A stretch of DNA of 64,000 bases from positions 509,501 to 573,500 of the forward strand of contig NZ_CP040396.1 of the NCBI RefSeq assembly GCF_005577435.1. The letters are read 5' to 3'. This document shows, in pieces, positions 46,265-56,130 of the stretch. This DNA is from Paenibacillus algicola. Its GTDB lineage: Bacteria; Bacillota; Bacilli; Paenibacillales; Paenibacillaceae. Under the pieces are notes generated by a model, which was not told the DNA's origin, ran no database searches, and saw nothing but the letters and a program-made list of their open reading frames with translations. The position numbers and the translations under genes were made by a program. The number at the start of each line of letters is the position of its first letter. Within the stretch, counting starts at the first letter, position 1.

Positions 46265-49200
46265 TTACGGCAGCAGTGATGCTGTGCACGGAATGGCAAT
46301 GGTGACCGTGGTGCCTTGCCCTTCCTCACTTTCAAATCGGATGGTGCCTTTGTGGTTCTGAATGATTTTGTAGCTGACCATGAGCCCGAGTCCGGTGCCT
46401 TTGTTTTTGGTGGAGTAAAAGGGCTCTCCGAGCTTGGCCAGCTTGCTTGCCGGAATGCCGGTGCCGTTATCAATAAACTGAACGATGATCTGCTGCTGAT
46501 CCGCATGCAGCTCGGCGAGCACATCGACTCTGCCGCCGGAGGGCATGGCCTCAATCGCATTTTTGAGAATATTGATAAACACCTGCTTCAGCTGGTTCTC
46601 CACGCCAAACACCCGGAGCCCCTCTGTAAACAGGGCGTTCATCTCGACATTGTTCATATTGGCCTGGGATTCCAGCAGCATAAGCACGTCCTGCAGAATC
46701 GGGGTCAGGTCCTTTTCCACAAAATCAATAGCCTGCGGCTTGGCGAGCACCAGCAGCTCGCTGACGATCTGCTCAATCCGGTTCAGCTCGTTCAGCATAA
46801 TATCAATATACATGTCATTGCCCATACCCTTGCCGGACATAAGCTTGGTGAAGCCCTTCAGAGCGGTCAGCGGGTTCCGGATTTCATGAGCAACACCGGC
46901 CGCGAGCTGTCCTACGGCAGAGAGCATTTCATTCTTGCGGAGCATTTCCTCGGCATGCTTGCGGTCGGTAATATCCTCCGAGAATTTGACGTAGTGGATG
47001 ATGCGGCCCTGCTTGTCGCGAACCGGGATCATTTTGACCGATTCCCAGAACAGCTCGCCGTTCTTTTTGCAGCCGGTCAATTCCCCCATCCACTGCCCGT
47101 CCTCCTTAGCCAGCTTCATTACATGCTCAATCGGCCGCTCGCCGGCCTCGCTCTGCATGCACTCGCGAATGCTTTTTCCCTTTACATCCGCCAGATGAAA
47201 GCCCGTAACCTCCGTATAGCGGGGATTCACATATTCTATCCGCCCAGCGGGGTCCAGGATCGCCGTAATGCTCGGGCTTTGCTCGACCGCATAGGAGAGC
47301 TTCTGCAGCTCCTCGTTTACCGTTTTGAGATCCGTAATATTGACGAACGTCAGCACGACGCCGCTAATAAAGTTGTCATCCTTCCGGTAAGGAAGGATAC
47401 GCATGCTGTACCAGGTGCCGCTCTGGCTCTGAATTTCCTTCTCAAAAGGAACCAGTGACTGCAGCACCTCCTGAGCGTCCTGGACAAGCGTATCGTATTT
47501 AAAATGGTGCGAGATATGCTCAATCGGGCGGCCGTAATCGACCTCCATCAGATGGATTTCCTTCGTAATCGCCGGAGTAAATCGGCGCACACACATCCGC
47601 TTATCCAGAAAAATAGTCCCGATCCGTGTGCTCACCAAAAAGTTGGTCATATCGTTGTTCACGTCCGTCAGCTCCTGAATCTTGAACTGATACTCGGTGT
47701 TGACCGTGACCAGCTCCTCGTTGACCGACTGCAGCTCCTCATTGGCGCTTTGCAGCTCCTCGTTCGCCGCAACCAGCTCCTCATTCGTGGCCTGCAGCTC
47801 CTCATTGGACGTCTCCAGCTCTTCAACGGTAGCCTGCAGAGATTCCTCTGCCCGGAGCAGCGCCTGCTCCAGCTGCATAATCCGCAGGTTCACGCCGCTG
47901 TCTACCTCGAATGGCTGTATCACCACCTGTGATTCCGAGCCCGGCTGCTCCGGCTCCATGAACAGGATGAGAACATATTTCTCATAGGTCTTGTTCTTGA
48001 GGGAGAAGGGACGGATATGCAGATCAATCTGTCGCTCACCGAGATTCGTCTGAATCGTCAATGAGCGGTACGTTACACCGCGGCGCTGCTCCCGTACCTT
48101 TTGTACCGCGGAGGAGACGGCGGGAGACACCTTGGGGTCGATCATTTTGTACAGATTCCAGCTGGGCTTTCCCTGGGCAAGCATCAGATACTCATGAATC
48201 GGGCCGTTCAGATGAATTACATCATTACTCTGGTCCACAATCATGCCCGGGGCCACATGCTCCTCGACGAGCGTGGTCTGCAGATCATCGAGCCGCTTCG
48301 GTCCGCTGTCCTTAGCCGGCACGACAGGGGAGACCATTCTGCGGAAGGGCTGCGGCTGTGCGAGTCGGTCCTCCATCTGGAACATGCGGGGCTCTTCGCC
48401 GGCGGACGATTTTTTGTGCGTAAAAATATTCCATCTCCGGTCAAACGCCTCAAACTGGTTCGTAAAGCGCCCGATCGTTTCGCTGGGACCTAAGAAGAGG
48501 AAGCCGTCAGGGTTCAGGGCAAAGTGAAACAGAGACAGCACCTTCTGCTGCATTTCCGGCTGCAGATAGATCAGCATATTGCGGCAGGTGATAAGGTCCA
48601 GATTGCGGAACGGCGGATCTTTGATGATGTTCTGCGGTGCAAAGACGACCATCTTGCGGATTTCCTTGCTCACCTGGAACATATCATCGTCCTTGATAAA
48701 GAAGCGGTCCTGATCTTCCCGGGACAGGTGGCTGATGGTGCTTTCGGAGTAAATCCCCTGGCTGGCATATTCAATGGATTCCTTGTCGAGATCGGTGGCG
48801 AAAATTTTGATGGAATACGGCGTCTCCAGGCTCTCGGCATATTTGCGCATCAAAATAGCTACCGAATACGCCTCCTCGCCGGTGGAGCAGCCGGCCACCC
48901 AGACTCGGATCTCCTTGACGAAGCTTTTGCGCTCGAACAGCTCTGGAATCACCCGCTCGTACAACACGTTAAAGGCCTCCGAATCGCGGAAGAAATTCGT
49001 AACCCCGATCAGCAGATCCTTCCTTAGCGACTGCAGCTCCTCGCGGTGCTCATCGAGAAACGTCATGTACATCGCCATGCTGGGCACATTATGGATGGCC
49101 ATGCGCCGCTCGATGCGCCGCAGGACGCTGTTGCGCTTGTAGTACGTAAAATCGACTCCGCAATCCTGGCGGATCTTCTCAAAGATGAGCTGGATATACT

Positions 49201-49906
49201 GCTCCGTCGTTATGGTTTCGCGGACGGTAGATACATTCTCATAGCCTTCTCCATGCACATGGAGCAGCAGGCGCTCGGTCATTTCCTTGGGCGCCAGCAC
49301 CGCATCCGCATTGCCGGAGAGCCGCGCACTGCTCGGCATGCCGTCATATTTGGCAGAGTGGCTGTCCTGTGCAATAACGAGGCCGCCTGTATCCTTAATA
49401 TCCTGAATGCCGCGGGACCCGTCCGTACCGGTGCCGGACATGACGACAGCCACCGCCTGGTTTCTGCACTCCTGGGCCAGCGAGCTGAAAAACATATCAA
49501 TCGGCATATGCAGCGTGGTGTTAGGAAGCGGCTCTGCCAGCTTTAGGCGCCCGCCGGAGATGGTTAGAATCTTGCGCGGCGGCGTCAGATAAATATAGTT
49601 AGGACGGACGACCATATCATGCCGCGCTTCGCGGATGTTCATGGCCGTATATTTGCGAAGAATCTCGCTCATGAGACTCTTATAATCAGGGGACAGATGC
49701 TGCACGACGACAAAAGCCATGCCGGTATCCGGCGGCATATGGTCGAAGAATACCTCCAGCGCCTCCAGCCCGCCCGCAGATGCACCCAGTCCTACGACGT
49801 AGGCCGGGGCATGCTCCTCATTCTCGGTCTCGTTCGTTTTGGGGTGAGTAAGGCTCGCAGGCGGCACGATGATGGCAGCTTGCGGCTGTAATTCATTTTC
49901 GCTCAT
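46265..49906 (-). CDS. CheB-CheR-PAS-histidine kinase fusion
   Basis: A 1213-residue cytoplasmic signalling protein. In order: a CheB methylesterase domain (about 35-220; GLGASAGGLEAL with catalytic Ser, VVQHLSPD with His, GTGTDGSRG with Asp), a CheR methyltransferase domain (about 230-500; NFFRD, AGCSTGEEAYS, DLITCRNMLIYL), a coiled coil of about seven NEEL heptads (about 680-740), two PAS domains (about 745-980), HisKA (GVAHEIRNPLTALKG) and HATPase (LKNAIEAMP, DNGTGIP, GTGLGL). No receiver domain precedes CheB. It begins four bases after the upstream gene ends. Such fusions are known in Bacilli and Proteobacteria, but their targets are poorly defined. Confidence 0.93.
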   Translation of the reverse strand: MSENELQPQAAIIVPPASLTHPKTNETENEEHAPAYVVGLGASAGGLEALEVFFDHMPPDTGMAFVVVQHLSPDYKSLMSEILRKYTAMNIREARHDMVVRPNYIYLTPPRKILTISGGRLKLAEPLPNTTLHMPIDMFFSSLAQECRNQAVAVVMSGTGTDGSRGIQDIKDTGGLVIAQDSHSAKYDGMPSSARLSGNADAVLAPKEMTERLLLHVHGEGYENVSTVRETITTEQYIQLIFEKIRQDCGVDFTYYKRNSVLRRIERRMAIHNVPSMAMYMTFLDEHREELQSLRKDLLIGVTNFFRDSEAFNVLYERVIPELFERKSFVKEIRVWVAGCSTGEEAYSVAILMRKYAESLETPYSIKIFATDLDKESIEYASQGIYSESTISHLSREDQDRFFIKDDDMFQVSKEIRKMVVFAPQNIIKDPPFRNLDLITCRNMLIYLQPEMQQKVLSLFHFALNPDGFLFLGPSETIGRFTNQFEAFDRRWNIFTHKKSSAGEEPRMFQMEDRLAQPQPFRRMVSPVVPAKDSGPKRLDDLQTTLVEEHVAPGMIVDQSNDVIHLNGPIHEYLMLAQGKPSWNLYKMIDPKVSPAVSSAVQKVREQRRGVTYRSLTIQTNLGERQIDLHIRPFSLKNKTYEKYVLILFMEPEQPGSESQVVIQPFEVDSGVNLRIMQLEQALLRAEESLQATVEELETSNEELQATNEELVAANEELQSANEELQSVNEELVTVNTEYQFKIQELTDVNNDMTNFLVSTRIGTIFLDKRMCVRRFTPAITKEIHLMEVDYGRPIEHISHHFKYDTLVQDAQEVLQSLVPFEKEIQSQSGTWYSMRILPYRKDDNFISGVVLTFVNITDLKTVNEELQKLSYAVEQSPSITAILDPAGRIEYVNPRYTEVTGFHLADVKGKSIRECMQSEAGERPIEHVMKLAKEDGQWMGELTGCKKNGELFWESVKMIPVRDKQGRIIHYVKFSEDITDRKHAEEMLRKNEMLSAVGQLAAGVAHEIRNPLTALKGFTKLMSGKGMGNDMYIDIMLNELNRIEQIVSELLVLAKPQAIDFVEKDLTPILQDVLMLLESQANMNNVEMNALFTEGLRVFGVENQLKQVFINILKNAIEAMPSGGRVDVLAELHADQQQIIVQFIDNGTGIPASKLAKLGEPFYSTKNKGTGLGLMVSYKIIQNHKGTIRFESEEGQGTTVTIAIPCTASLLP

Positions 49907-49910
49907 TGGG

Positions 49911-50318
49911 CTAGTTCCCTTCTCCTTGGGCTGTGGTCATTGAGGCTTCACGGGCTTCGTGCTGCTGCAGCGCATGAATAGCTGCCTCCAAATACTGCCG
50001 GTAAGCTTGCCGGGCTCTCTCATCCAGGCTGCGGGCGAGGTCCAGGGAATCCAGCATATATTGGAAATTGTCCGTAAGTGTACGCGTTTTCATTGCATGC
50101 TTGCTTAGAATTCCCTCAAGCCATAACGCATAATCGGTAAAAACAGAGGTGTTGCCAAGCTGAAAGGCCGTCTCCAGATGCTTCAGATGATGAAGGTTGT
50201 CCTCCCTGCATTTCTGACGTCCCCGTTCCCCGTAGCGCTGCAGCAGGGAGGGATCTGCCGTATAGATCATATCCATCACCTGCTGGATCATATCAGCGTA
50301 CTCTTCTATGGTTTCCAT
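49911..50318 (-). CDS. Hypothetical helical protein upstream of CheBR kinase
   Basis: A protein of about 135 residues, all helical and soluble, starting METIEEYADMIQQVM. The start at 50318 was chosen because AAAGGA is suitably spaced; the frame reaches 50393 without a better site. It is almost fused to the CheB-CheR-kinase gene (four-base gap), so the two are surely co-translated. No family recognised; a role as a sensor or partner of the kinase is an inference from position. Confidence 0.7.
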   Translation of the reverse strand: METIEEYADMIQQVMDMIYTADPSLLQRYGERGRQKCREDNLHHLKHLETAFQLGNTSVFTDYALWLEGILSKHAMKTRTLTDNFQYMLDSLDLARSLDERARQAYRQYLEAAIHALQQHEAREASMTTAQGEGN

Positions 50319-50560
50319 GCTCCGCATCCTTTCTCTAGCTTGAATGCATTGATAGACTTCAAAGGTGTAATTGGAAATATTATCATATTTCATTCACTTT
50401 TTATAGCGAAATCGCCTGTGTTGATCATTATAATAGAAAAAAAGACTTCCTCGTCACTTTCGACAAAGCTTACGTTCAATCGCCAAAAATAGCCCTGGTC
50501 ACCAGCTTCAAGATCATATTACAATGTAAAACGTTATGATATTACCGGGGGGATAAGAAG

Positions 50561-51238
50561 GTGCTGCCCTTGAATATGGAAATTGAGCATCTGGCAGAGC
50601 TGATGCTGGAAGGACTAACGGAGGAGTGCTGGAGCCTCTTGGTCCGTCATATGGATTCAGGAAGAAACAGTCTGTACATCTATGATCAGCTGCTAACACC
50701 GGCAATGCGATATATCGGCGGTCTGTGGGAGCAGAATCTGGTCTCCGTCGCGGATGAGCATCTGGCCTCAGGGGTTTGTGATGTTATGATTACGCGGTAT
50801 GCACACCAGATAAAGCCGGCGCAGGGACATGGAGGAAGAGCGATGTTCTTGTGCGTCGAGGGGGAGTATCATCATCTTGGCCTTAAAATGGTCTCGTCCC
50901 TGTTTCAGGAACGGGGCTTCAGCACCCGCATGTATGGCGGTAATCTGCCGCTGGAGAACGCCATGGTCAGTGCGATGAACTGGAAGCCCGAGATCATTGG
51001 CGTGTCCGCGTCCATCGTGTATCATCTGCCGACTTTGATGAAGTACACTCAGGCCCTGCAGAGCCTGAGCTATGAACCCATGATCGTCATCGGCGGCCGC
51101 CTGATTGACCGCTATGGACTCCAGAATACGCTGGGGGAGCGGGCACTGTTCTTTCCCGACCTGCTCTCCCTGAACGATTGGCTCCGATCCTACGAAGCGG
51201 CAAGCCGCGAGGCTGCGGCGCATTTCAATATGAGGTGA
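50561..51238 (+). CDS. Cobalamin-binding sensor protein
   Basis: A 225-residue protein with a helical B12-binding cap (about 10-95; GGLWEQNLVSVADEHLAS) and a Rossmann-like B12-binding domain (about 100-215). The axial-ligand motif appears as EYHHLG, a variant of D-x-H-x-x-G. The cap motif W-(about 10)-E-H is that of CarH/LitR photoreceptors, here without a MerR DNA-binding domain, so signalling must be through a partner. The GTG start lies behind GGGGGGATAAG. The next gene starts nine bases after the stop. Divergent from the CheB-CheR-kinase operon. Confidence 0.85.
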   Translation: MLPLNMEIEHLAELMLEGLTEECWSLLVRHMDSGRNSLYIYDQLLTPAMRYIGGLWEQNLVSVADEHLASGVCDVMITRYAHQIKPAQGHGGRAMFLCVEGEYHHLGLKMVSSLFQERGFSTRMYGGNLPLENAMVSAMNWKPEIIGVSASIVYHLPTLMKYTQALQSLSYEPMIVIGGRLIDRYGLQNTLGERALFFPDLLSLNDWLRSYEAASREAAAHFNMR

Positions 51239-51246
51239 GAGAACTT

Positions 51247-51810
51247 ATGGAGGACAAGCAGCTTCCCGTGCCTTATTTCAAAGTCAATCTGCATTATCAG
51301 ATTCTTGCCTGCTCTTCGCCGGCAGCAGACCTCTTTGCAGCTTCCGGCAGCTGGCTCAGCTTCATTGATGAAGGCTCGCTGAATAAGGCAAGAACCTATA
51401 TATCGCCGGATCACACGGATCAGCGGGTAGAGCTGATTCTGAAGACCCGGTCTGCTCAGGTGCTGCCCTTTGAAGTGTATCAGCACTGGGATGAGGAGGA
51501 GTGCGGCCATCTGGTGTGCATCTCCAGGGACAAGCAGTACAAGGCCGTTGCAGAGCGGCTGGAGCGTCTCCATGAGAACCTCGAGAACGGCATGTATGAG
51601 CCTGCTGTTCGGCAGGCGGGAAGCGCCAGAAGCTATTTGAGCGCAAGCCATACGCTAAACCGGGAGCTGTGCAGCGTGCTGGAAACCGTCAAGGATTTGC
51701 TGGATCAGGTGCATCCCAGCCTGGTGGAGATCCACCAGACGGACTACAGTGATATTATTCGGCAGCTGATCGATACTGCATTGAAAAATGCTTCCCGGGA
51801 GATGTATTAA
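51247..51810 (+). CDS. PAS-like protein paired with the cobalamin sensor
   Basis: A 187-residue cytoplasmic protein. The N-terminal 105 residues resemble a PAS fold (PYFKVNLHYQILACSSPAADLF start); the C-terminal part is helical (ERLERLHENLEN, coiled). No catalytic domain is present. The ATG at 51247 has GAGGTGAGAG upstream. It is coupled to the cobalamin-binding gene and probably acts with it, possibly feeding the divergent CheB-CheR-kinase. That link is inferred from position. Confidence 0.7.
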   Translation: MEDKQLPVPYFKVNLHYQILACSSPAADLFAASGSWLSFIDEGSLNKARTYISPDHTDQRVELILKTRSAQVLPFEVYQHWDEEECGHLVCISRDKQYKAVAERLERLHENLENGMYEPAVRQAGSARSYLSASHTLNRELCSVLETVKDLLDQVHPSLVEIHQTDYSDIIRQLIDTALKNASREMY

Positions 51811-51843
51811 AGCCCGGCTGCATGGGCGTTATGTAAATCGCAG

Positions 51844-51882
51844 AAATCCCCGGTACCCTCATGAAGGTACCGGGGATTTTTG
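51844..51882 (+). terminator. Intrinsic terminator after PAS-like gene
   Basis: AAATCCCCGGTACC (51844-51857) pairs perfectly with GGTACCGGGGATTT (51866-51879), followed by TTTG. Confidence 0.9.
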
Positions 51883-51934
51883 TGATTTGGACGGGGGTGG
51901 AGCTCCCAGGACATAAGGAGCTTTCCAGAGCTCG

Positions 51935-52273
51935 TTAGCTCGGCATGATCCAGACGATTTCGCAAATGCGGACAAAGCACATTTTTCCGTGTACCTCAAG
52001 CACTACGTGATCCGGCTTCACCTGCTTCACGCAGCCCTCAATGCGTCCGCGGGTCGTTTCCAGCACTACATACTTGCCAATAAGGGACTTGAACGCCTCC
52101 ACGACATAAGGATCAACAGGGTAGACTACAATCGGCTGTGTTGTCGGCTGATGCTCCATTTGCTGGTGATGCTGCTGATGCTGCTGTCCCATCATCTGCT
52201 GAGGCGCCATCGTGTAAGGCGATGCTTGATAATACGGTCCCAAAACATTCACTCCATTCGTGGTATCTTTCAT
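51935..52273 (-). CDS. DUF2642-like protein, possibly spore-associated
   Basis: A 112-residue protein. A Gln/His/Met-rich N-terminal half (MMGQQHQQHHQQMEHQ) precedes a small beta domain (about 60-112; LIGKYVVLETTRGRIEGCVKQ) of the DUF2642 type, which occurs in spore-coat-linked proteins of Bacilli. No clear ribosome site was found, so the start is tentative. It lies downstream of the decapeptide-repeat gene's end region but is separated by about 70 bases on the same strand. Confidence 0.7.
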   Translation of the reverse strand: MKDTTNGVNVLGPYYQASPYTMAPQQMMGQQHQQHHQQMEHQPTTQPIVVYPVDPYVVEAFKSLIGKYVVLETTRGRIEGCVKQVKPDHVVLEVHGKMCFVRICEIVWIMPS

Positions 52274-52341
52274 ATTTGCAGTCTATGCAGCTGCCCAGTG
52301 GGCGGTGCCTGCAAGCAGGCTATATATCTTGCCCTTTGTCA

Positions 52342-55300
52342 TTAAGAAGCAGAGGGGCCCATGGCAATCCAGGATACAAAGCCATGGCTTTGGGTGCAGC
52401 CCGGCTGCCGAAGCACCTCCAATATTGCATAGCCGGCCTGCTGCTCCTTAAGGGAGACGAGCAGCCCAGGATGATTGCTCATCGCCACAATGACGTAATG
52501 GGCGGTTGGATAGGCCTCGTCAAAGGCGACCTGGACGACAGCCTGCTGCTCATTCCCGGCAAACACGAACGCGCTCAAGCCATACTGCTGCAAGGACGGT
52601 CCAGTGCTGCGAACCGGTGCGAATCCGAGATGCTCCAGCTGAACTGCGCCGGAGGTCAGATGAGAGCTGTCGATCGAGCCCGCGGCAAGCTGAGGTCCTG
52701 AGACAGCCCCGTCTGCCAGCTTGTCGCCGGTCAGGGAGGCATCCATGACCTGCTCGCCTGTAATGGCACCGGCCTCCAGATGCCGGCCTCCAATGCTGCT
52801 TGGCTTAAGGTGGCGAGGCAGAATCGCGCCTTCTGCGATGTGCCGGGACTGCACTGCTCCCGCTTGCAGATGCGCCGCTCCCAGACTGTCCGGCTGGAGC
52901 TGCTCCCGGCCAATCACGGCGTCCTGAAGATGCTCTTTCCCGATGCTTGATGGTGCAATATGGCTGCCGTTTACGGCTTCCGGAGAGAAATGGCGGGAGG
53001 ACAGGCTATGGTCTGCCAGATGCTGCTCCCGCACGCAGCTTTCTTCAAGATGCTCAGCATGAACGACACCTGCCGTCAGATGCCGGGCTTCAATGGTATG
53101 GAGCTGCAGATGTGTTCCGTCCACAGCGCCCGGTGCGAGCAGGGAGCTGTCAATGGTATGGGGCTTCACATGGCGCGACTCCACGGCTTCCGCCGCCAGC
53201 TGTTCACTTTGTACGGCGCCAGGCTGCATATGAATGGAGGCGATCGAGGAAGGCTGGAGCTTGCTTCCACTGACGGCCCCGTCGCTCAGCTCCTGCTCTG
53301 TAACAGCTCCTGACTGCAGATGCTCTGCCGAGAGTGACTTCTTCTGCAGCTTGTCGCCCCCGATGCTGCCGTCGGGCAGTAAATCCGGGGAGCGGACGTC
53401 CTCTGCCAGATGGGAGAGGGTAACGCTGCTGTTTTTAAGGTGATAGCCGTATAAGGTTTCCGGAGCCACATGTCGGCCTTCTATGCTTTCCGGAGCCAAG
53501 TGCCGGGCCTCAATCGCGTTGTCTGCCAGATGGTCTTCCCGGATGGTTCCGCTTTGAATAGCGACAGCTGTCACAGAGGAAGGCGCAAGATGGATGCTGT
53601 TCACCGCGTAGAGCTGCAGCTTCTCCGGACCAATGGATTGATCCTGCAGCTGCCGGGTGGTAATGCTGCTGTCCTGGATCGACAGGGATGCCAGCACCTC
53701 CGGCGTGAAATGCCGATGTCCAATAATCCCTTCAGCCAGATGGGCTTCGGTAATGGCGGCATCTTTAATTTTGGTGGAGGTGACGCTGCCTTCAGCCAGC
53801 TTGGCAGTATGAACAGAGAGGTCGGTCAGCTTGTCGGTTGTGACGCTTTCCGGAGAGAGCTTAAGTGCGGTGACCGCATGATCAGCCAGATGCTGCGGAT
53901 AAATCGCTCCGTCCGCTAACGCCTGCTCTGTTACTGAGCCTGCCGCCAGTTTGGCAGAGGTCACAGAGGCAGGCGCAAGGGCAGGGCTACAGACGCACTC
54001 CTCGGTGAAATGGCGCGCGATCAGCGCGCGATCTGTCAGATGCTCTTGCTGCACGGCCTGATCTTGAAGGGCAGCTGCACTTACGCTGCCTGTACCGAGA
54101 TGGATTTCAGAAATGAGGCCGGGCACCAGATGATCGGCGTTCACGCCTTCGGCGGCGATAGCGGGGCCAAAGACGGCGCCGGGGGCGAGCTTGCGGCTGT
54201 CCACGCTTTCCGGGGCCAGCTTGGATGCTGTCACCGCCTGCTCCTGGAGGTGGGAGGACGTGATGGAATCACAGGCCAGATGGTGCTCCTGAATGGACTC
54301 CGGGGCGATGGCAGCACTATCAATCAGGCCTGCACTCAGGTGCTGGGCGGCAATGGCTCCGTCCTGAATATGACCGCCTTGAATGGATTGTGGCGAAAGA
54401 TGTGCGGACACCACAGCTTCTAGCGCCAGCTGCTCCCTCTTGATGGCGCCGCTGGCAATATGGCGTGTATGCACGGCCCCGTCGCTGAGCTTTTGCGGCA
54501 GGATACTCTGATCTGCAATCTTTGAAGCGGTGACGGCTTGCTCCACCAGCTTGGAGGTGCCCACGGATTGCTCAGCCAGCTTCAGGCTCGTGACAGCGGC
54601 GTCGCTCAAATGACGTGTCTGAATCTCGCCGGGGGTCAGCTGCTGACTGCCGATGGAGGCAGGCTGAAGCTGCTCGGGACCGATCAGTCCCGCAGCCAGA
54701 TGCTGCGCCGTAATAGCTCCCTCCGCAATGTGAGCAGAGGTGATGCAGCCGCTCTCCAGCTGCTGGGTGCCCACTGCATGCTCTGCCAGCTGTTCACGGC
54801 CGACAGCTCCGGGAGACAGGGACAGGCCGGTGATGCTTGCCGGCTCCAGATGAATGCCCTGAATGGAGCCGGGCTGCAGCTTGGCACCATTCACGGCGCC
54901 GTCGCGAATGATGGCGGTGGTGACGGCTTGCTCTGCCAGCTTGGCGGTATGGACAGCTTCGTTGGCGAGATGGTGGGTATTGACGCTGCCGGAGGCGATT
55001 TTGTCTTCCGTAATCGCTTCGTCCTCCAGCAGCTGGCCCGGAACACTGCTTAGGCTAAGGTGGCGCGGAAGCACAGCGCCATCGGCGATATGCTGAGACT
55101 GAACCGCCTGCAGTCCCAGCTTGCCTGCATCAATGCTGCCCGGCTTGATGTGGCTTGCTGTGATGGCATGATCGGCAATGCTCTGCCCGGTCACAATGCT
55201 GCCAGCCAAATGCTCGGCAGTAATGCTGGCTGACGCCAGCTTGCTGGATGTGACGCTTTCGTCAGCCAGGTGAATGGTCGTGACGCATTGATCCTGCAGC

Positions 55301-55725
55301 TTGTCGCTGCCGACCGAGCCGGGGGCCAGCTTGGCTGCCGTCACGGCGCGGGCTGCAAGGTTGGACTCGGTGACAGCGGCCTTTCCGATATCCTCTGTAT
55401 GAATAACAGGGGCTTTGGACGGGAGCAGCCGTTCCTTTAGCAGCTGCTCCGGATAAGCTGCCAGCATCTCCGCCTGCTCTGTGGCTCCTGCAGGAGCGGC
55501 TGTCTCCCCAGCCGGCTCCTCGTATTCTGCATCGGAGAAGTCGCCTTGTACGGGCTCCGCTGCGGCTTCGGCTGGCAGGACGGCGGATGCAGCCTGACGG
55601 ATCGACGCTTCCTTGGTCTTCGCCTTTTCACTGGGCTGCGCCAGATCGATTTCCTTCAAGCTGGCGCTGACCTGATAGCGCTGGCCGGGGTCTTTGCTGC
55701 TGGAGTGTTTTCCACGTTTTTTCAA
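52342..55725 (-). CDS. Giant decapeptide-repeat protein
   Basis: A protein of about 1127 residues. After an acidic, Ala/Glu-rich N-terminal region (about 1-115) come about 92 consecutive ten-residue repeats with consensus [SA]-[VI]-T-x-x-[HK]-L-A-x-G, with no insertion or deletion between copies. A C-terminal domain of about 85 residues follows (FVFAGNEQQAVVQVAF to SWIAMGPS). The regular V/I and L spacing suggests a long beta-solenoid fibre; similar decapeptides occur in phage tail fibres and surface filaments. There is no signal peptide, so a spore-surface role is one option. The TTG at 55725 is preferred because AAGGAG is ten bases upstream; GTG at 55734 is the alternative. Confidence 0.8.
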   Translation of the reverse strand: MKKRGKHSSSKDPGQRYQVSASLKEIDLAQPSEKAKTKEASIRQAASAVLPAEAAAEPVQGDFSDAEYEEPAGETAAPAGATEQAEMLAAYPEQLLKERLLPSKAPVIHTEDIGKAAVTESNLAARAVTAAKLAPGSVGSDKLQDQCVTTIHLADESVTSSKLASASITAEHLAGSIVTGQSIADHAITASHIKPGSIDAGKLGLQAVQSQHIADGAVLPRHLSLSSVPGQLLEDEAITEDKIASGSVNTHHLANEAVHTAKLAEQAVTTAIIRDGAVNGAKLQPGSIQGIHLEPASITGLSLSPGAVGREQLAEHAVGTQQLESGCITSAHIAEGAITAQHLAAGLIGPEQLQPASIGSQQLTPGEIQTRHLSDAAVTSLKLAEQSVGTSKLVEQAVTASKIADQSILPQKLSDGAVHTRHIASGAIKREQLALEAVVSAHLSPQSIQGGHIQDGAIAAQHLSAGLIDSAAIAPESIQEHHLACDSITSSHLQEQAVTASKLAPESVDSRKLAPGAVFGPAIAAEGVNADHLVPGLISEIHLGTGSVSAAALQDQAVQQEHLTDRALIARHFTEECVCSPALAPASVTSAKLAAGSVTEQALADGAIYPQHLADHAVTALKLSPESVTTDKLTDLSVHTAKLAEGSVTSTKIKDAAITEAHLAEGIIGHRHFTPEVLASLSIQDSSITTRQLQDQSIGPEKLQLYAVNSIHLAPSSVTAVAIQSGTIREDHLADNAIEARHLAPESIEGRHVAPETLYGYHLKNSSVTLSHLAEDVRSPDLLPDGSIGGDKLQKKSLSAEHLQSGAVTEQELSDGAVSGSKLQPSSIASIHMQPGAVQSEQLAAEAVESRHVKPHTIDSSLLAPGAVDGTHLQLHTIEARHLTAGVVHAEHLEESCVREQHLADHSLSSRHFSPEAVNGSHIAPSSIGKEHLQDAVIGREQLQPDSLGAAHLQAGAVQSRHIAEGAILPRHLKPSSIGGRHLEAGAITGEQVMDASLTGDKLADGAVSGPQLAAGSIDSSHLTSGAVQLEHLGFAPVRSTGPSLQQYGLSAFVFAGNEQQAVVQVAFDEAYPTAHYVIVAMSNHPGLLVSLKEQQAGYAILEVLRQPGCTQSHGFVSWIAMGPSAS

Positions 55726-55805
55726 GCACTGCACGCTCCTTCGCGAGAGAATGGATCATCTCCGGCATCCTATGCGAAAGACTGGGCGGCTGTCACTGCA
55801 AACAC

Positions 55806-55837
55806 AAAAAAGCACCCGGCAGCGCTGCCGGATGCTT
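55806..55837 (-). terminator. Intrinsic terminator
   Basis: AGCACCCGGCAG and CTGCCGGATGCT (55811-55836) form a stem with one mismatch; on the minus strand six T residues follow (55806-55811). It would end transcripts entering from 55882-56130. Confidence 0.8.
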
Positions 55838-55881
55838 CAGGGGGTGCTTGAGTATATTTCAAATGACTAAATGCAAAGCAC

Positions 55882-56130
55882 CTATATAAAATTTAACCCG
55901 TGACAGCCAAACAGCTGTGCAGACGGTTCCTGATTGAAATCAGATGAATCGAACCTTCCAATACAACAAAAGCCCTGCCTCTCTTTCGTCCTTGCGGCTC
56001 CGATGACCGCTCCAGTGTGAATCAGAAAACAAACATCCTGTACAAACTCATACTTTTGGGTTAGAAAATAGGAATTTACAACCTCGGTGTGAACATTCTC
56101 GAGTAGAATCGAAGTTGAAGAGGAATCCAT
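55882..56130 (-). CDS. Hypothetical small protein
   Basis: An 82-residue frame (MDSSSTSILLENVHTEV start) with four cysteines. It ends 45 bases before a good terminator, which supports a real gene, but no convincing ribosome site precedes the ATG. No family recognised. Confidence 0.4.
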   Translation of the reverse strand: MDSSSTSILLENVHTEVVNSYFLTQKYEFVQDVCFLIHTGAVIGAARTKERQGFCCIGRFDSSDFNQEPSAQLFGCHGLNFI

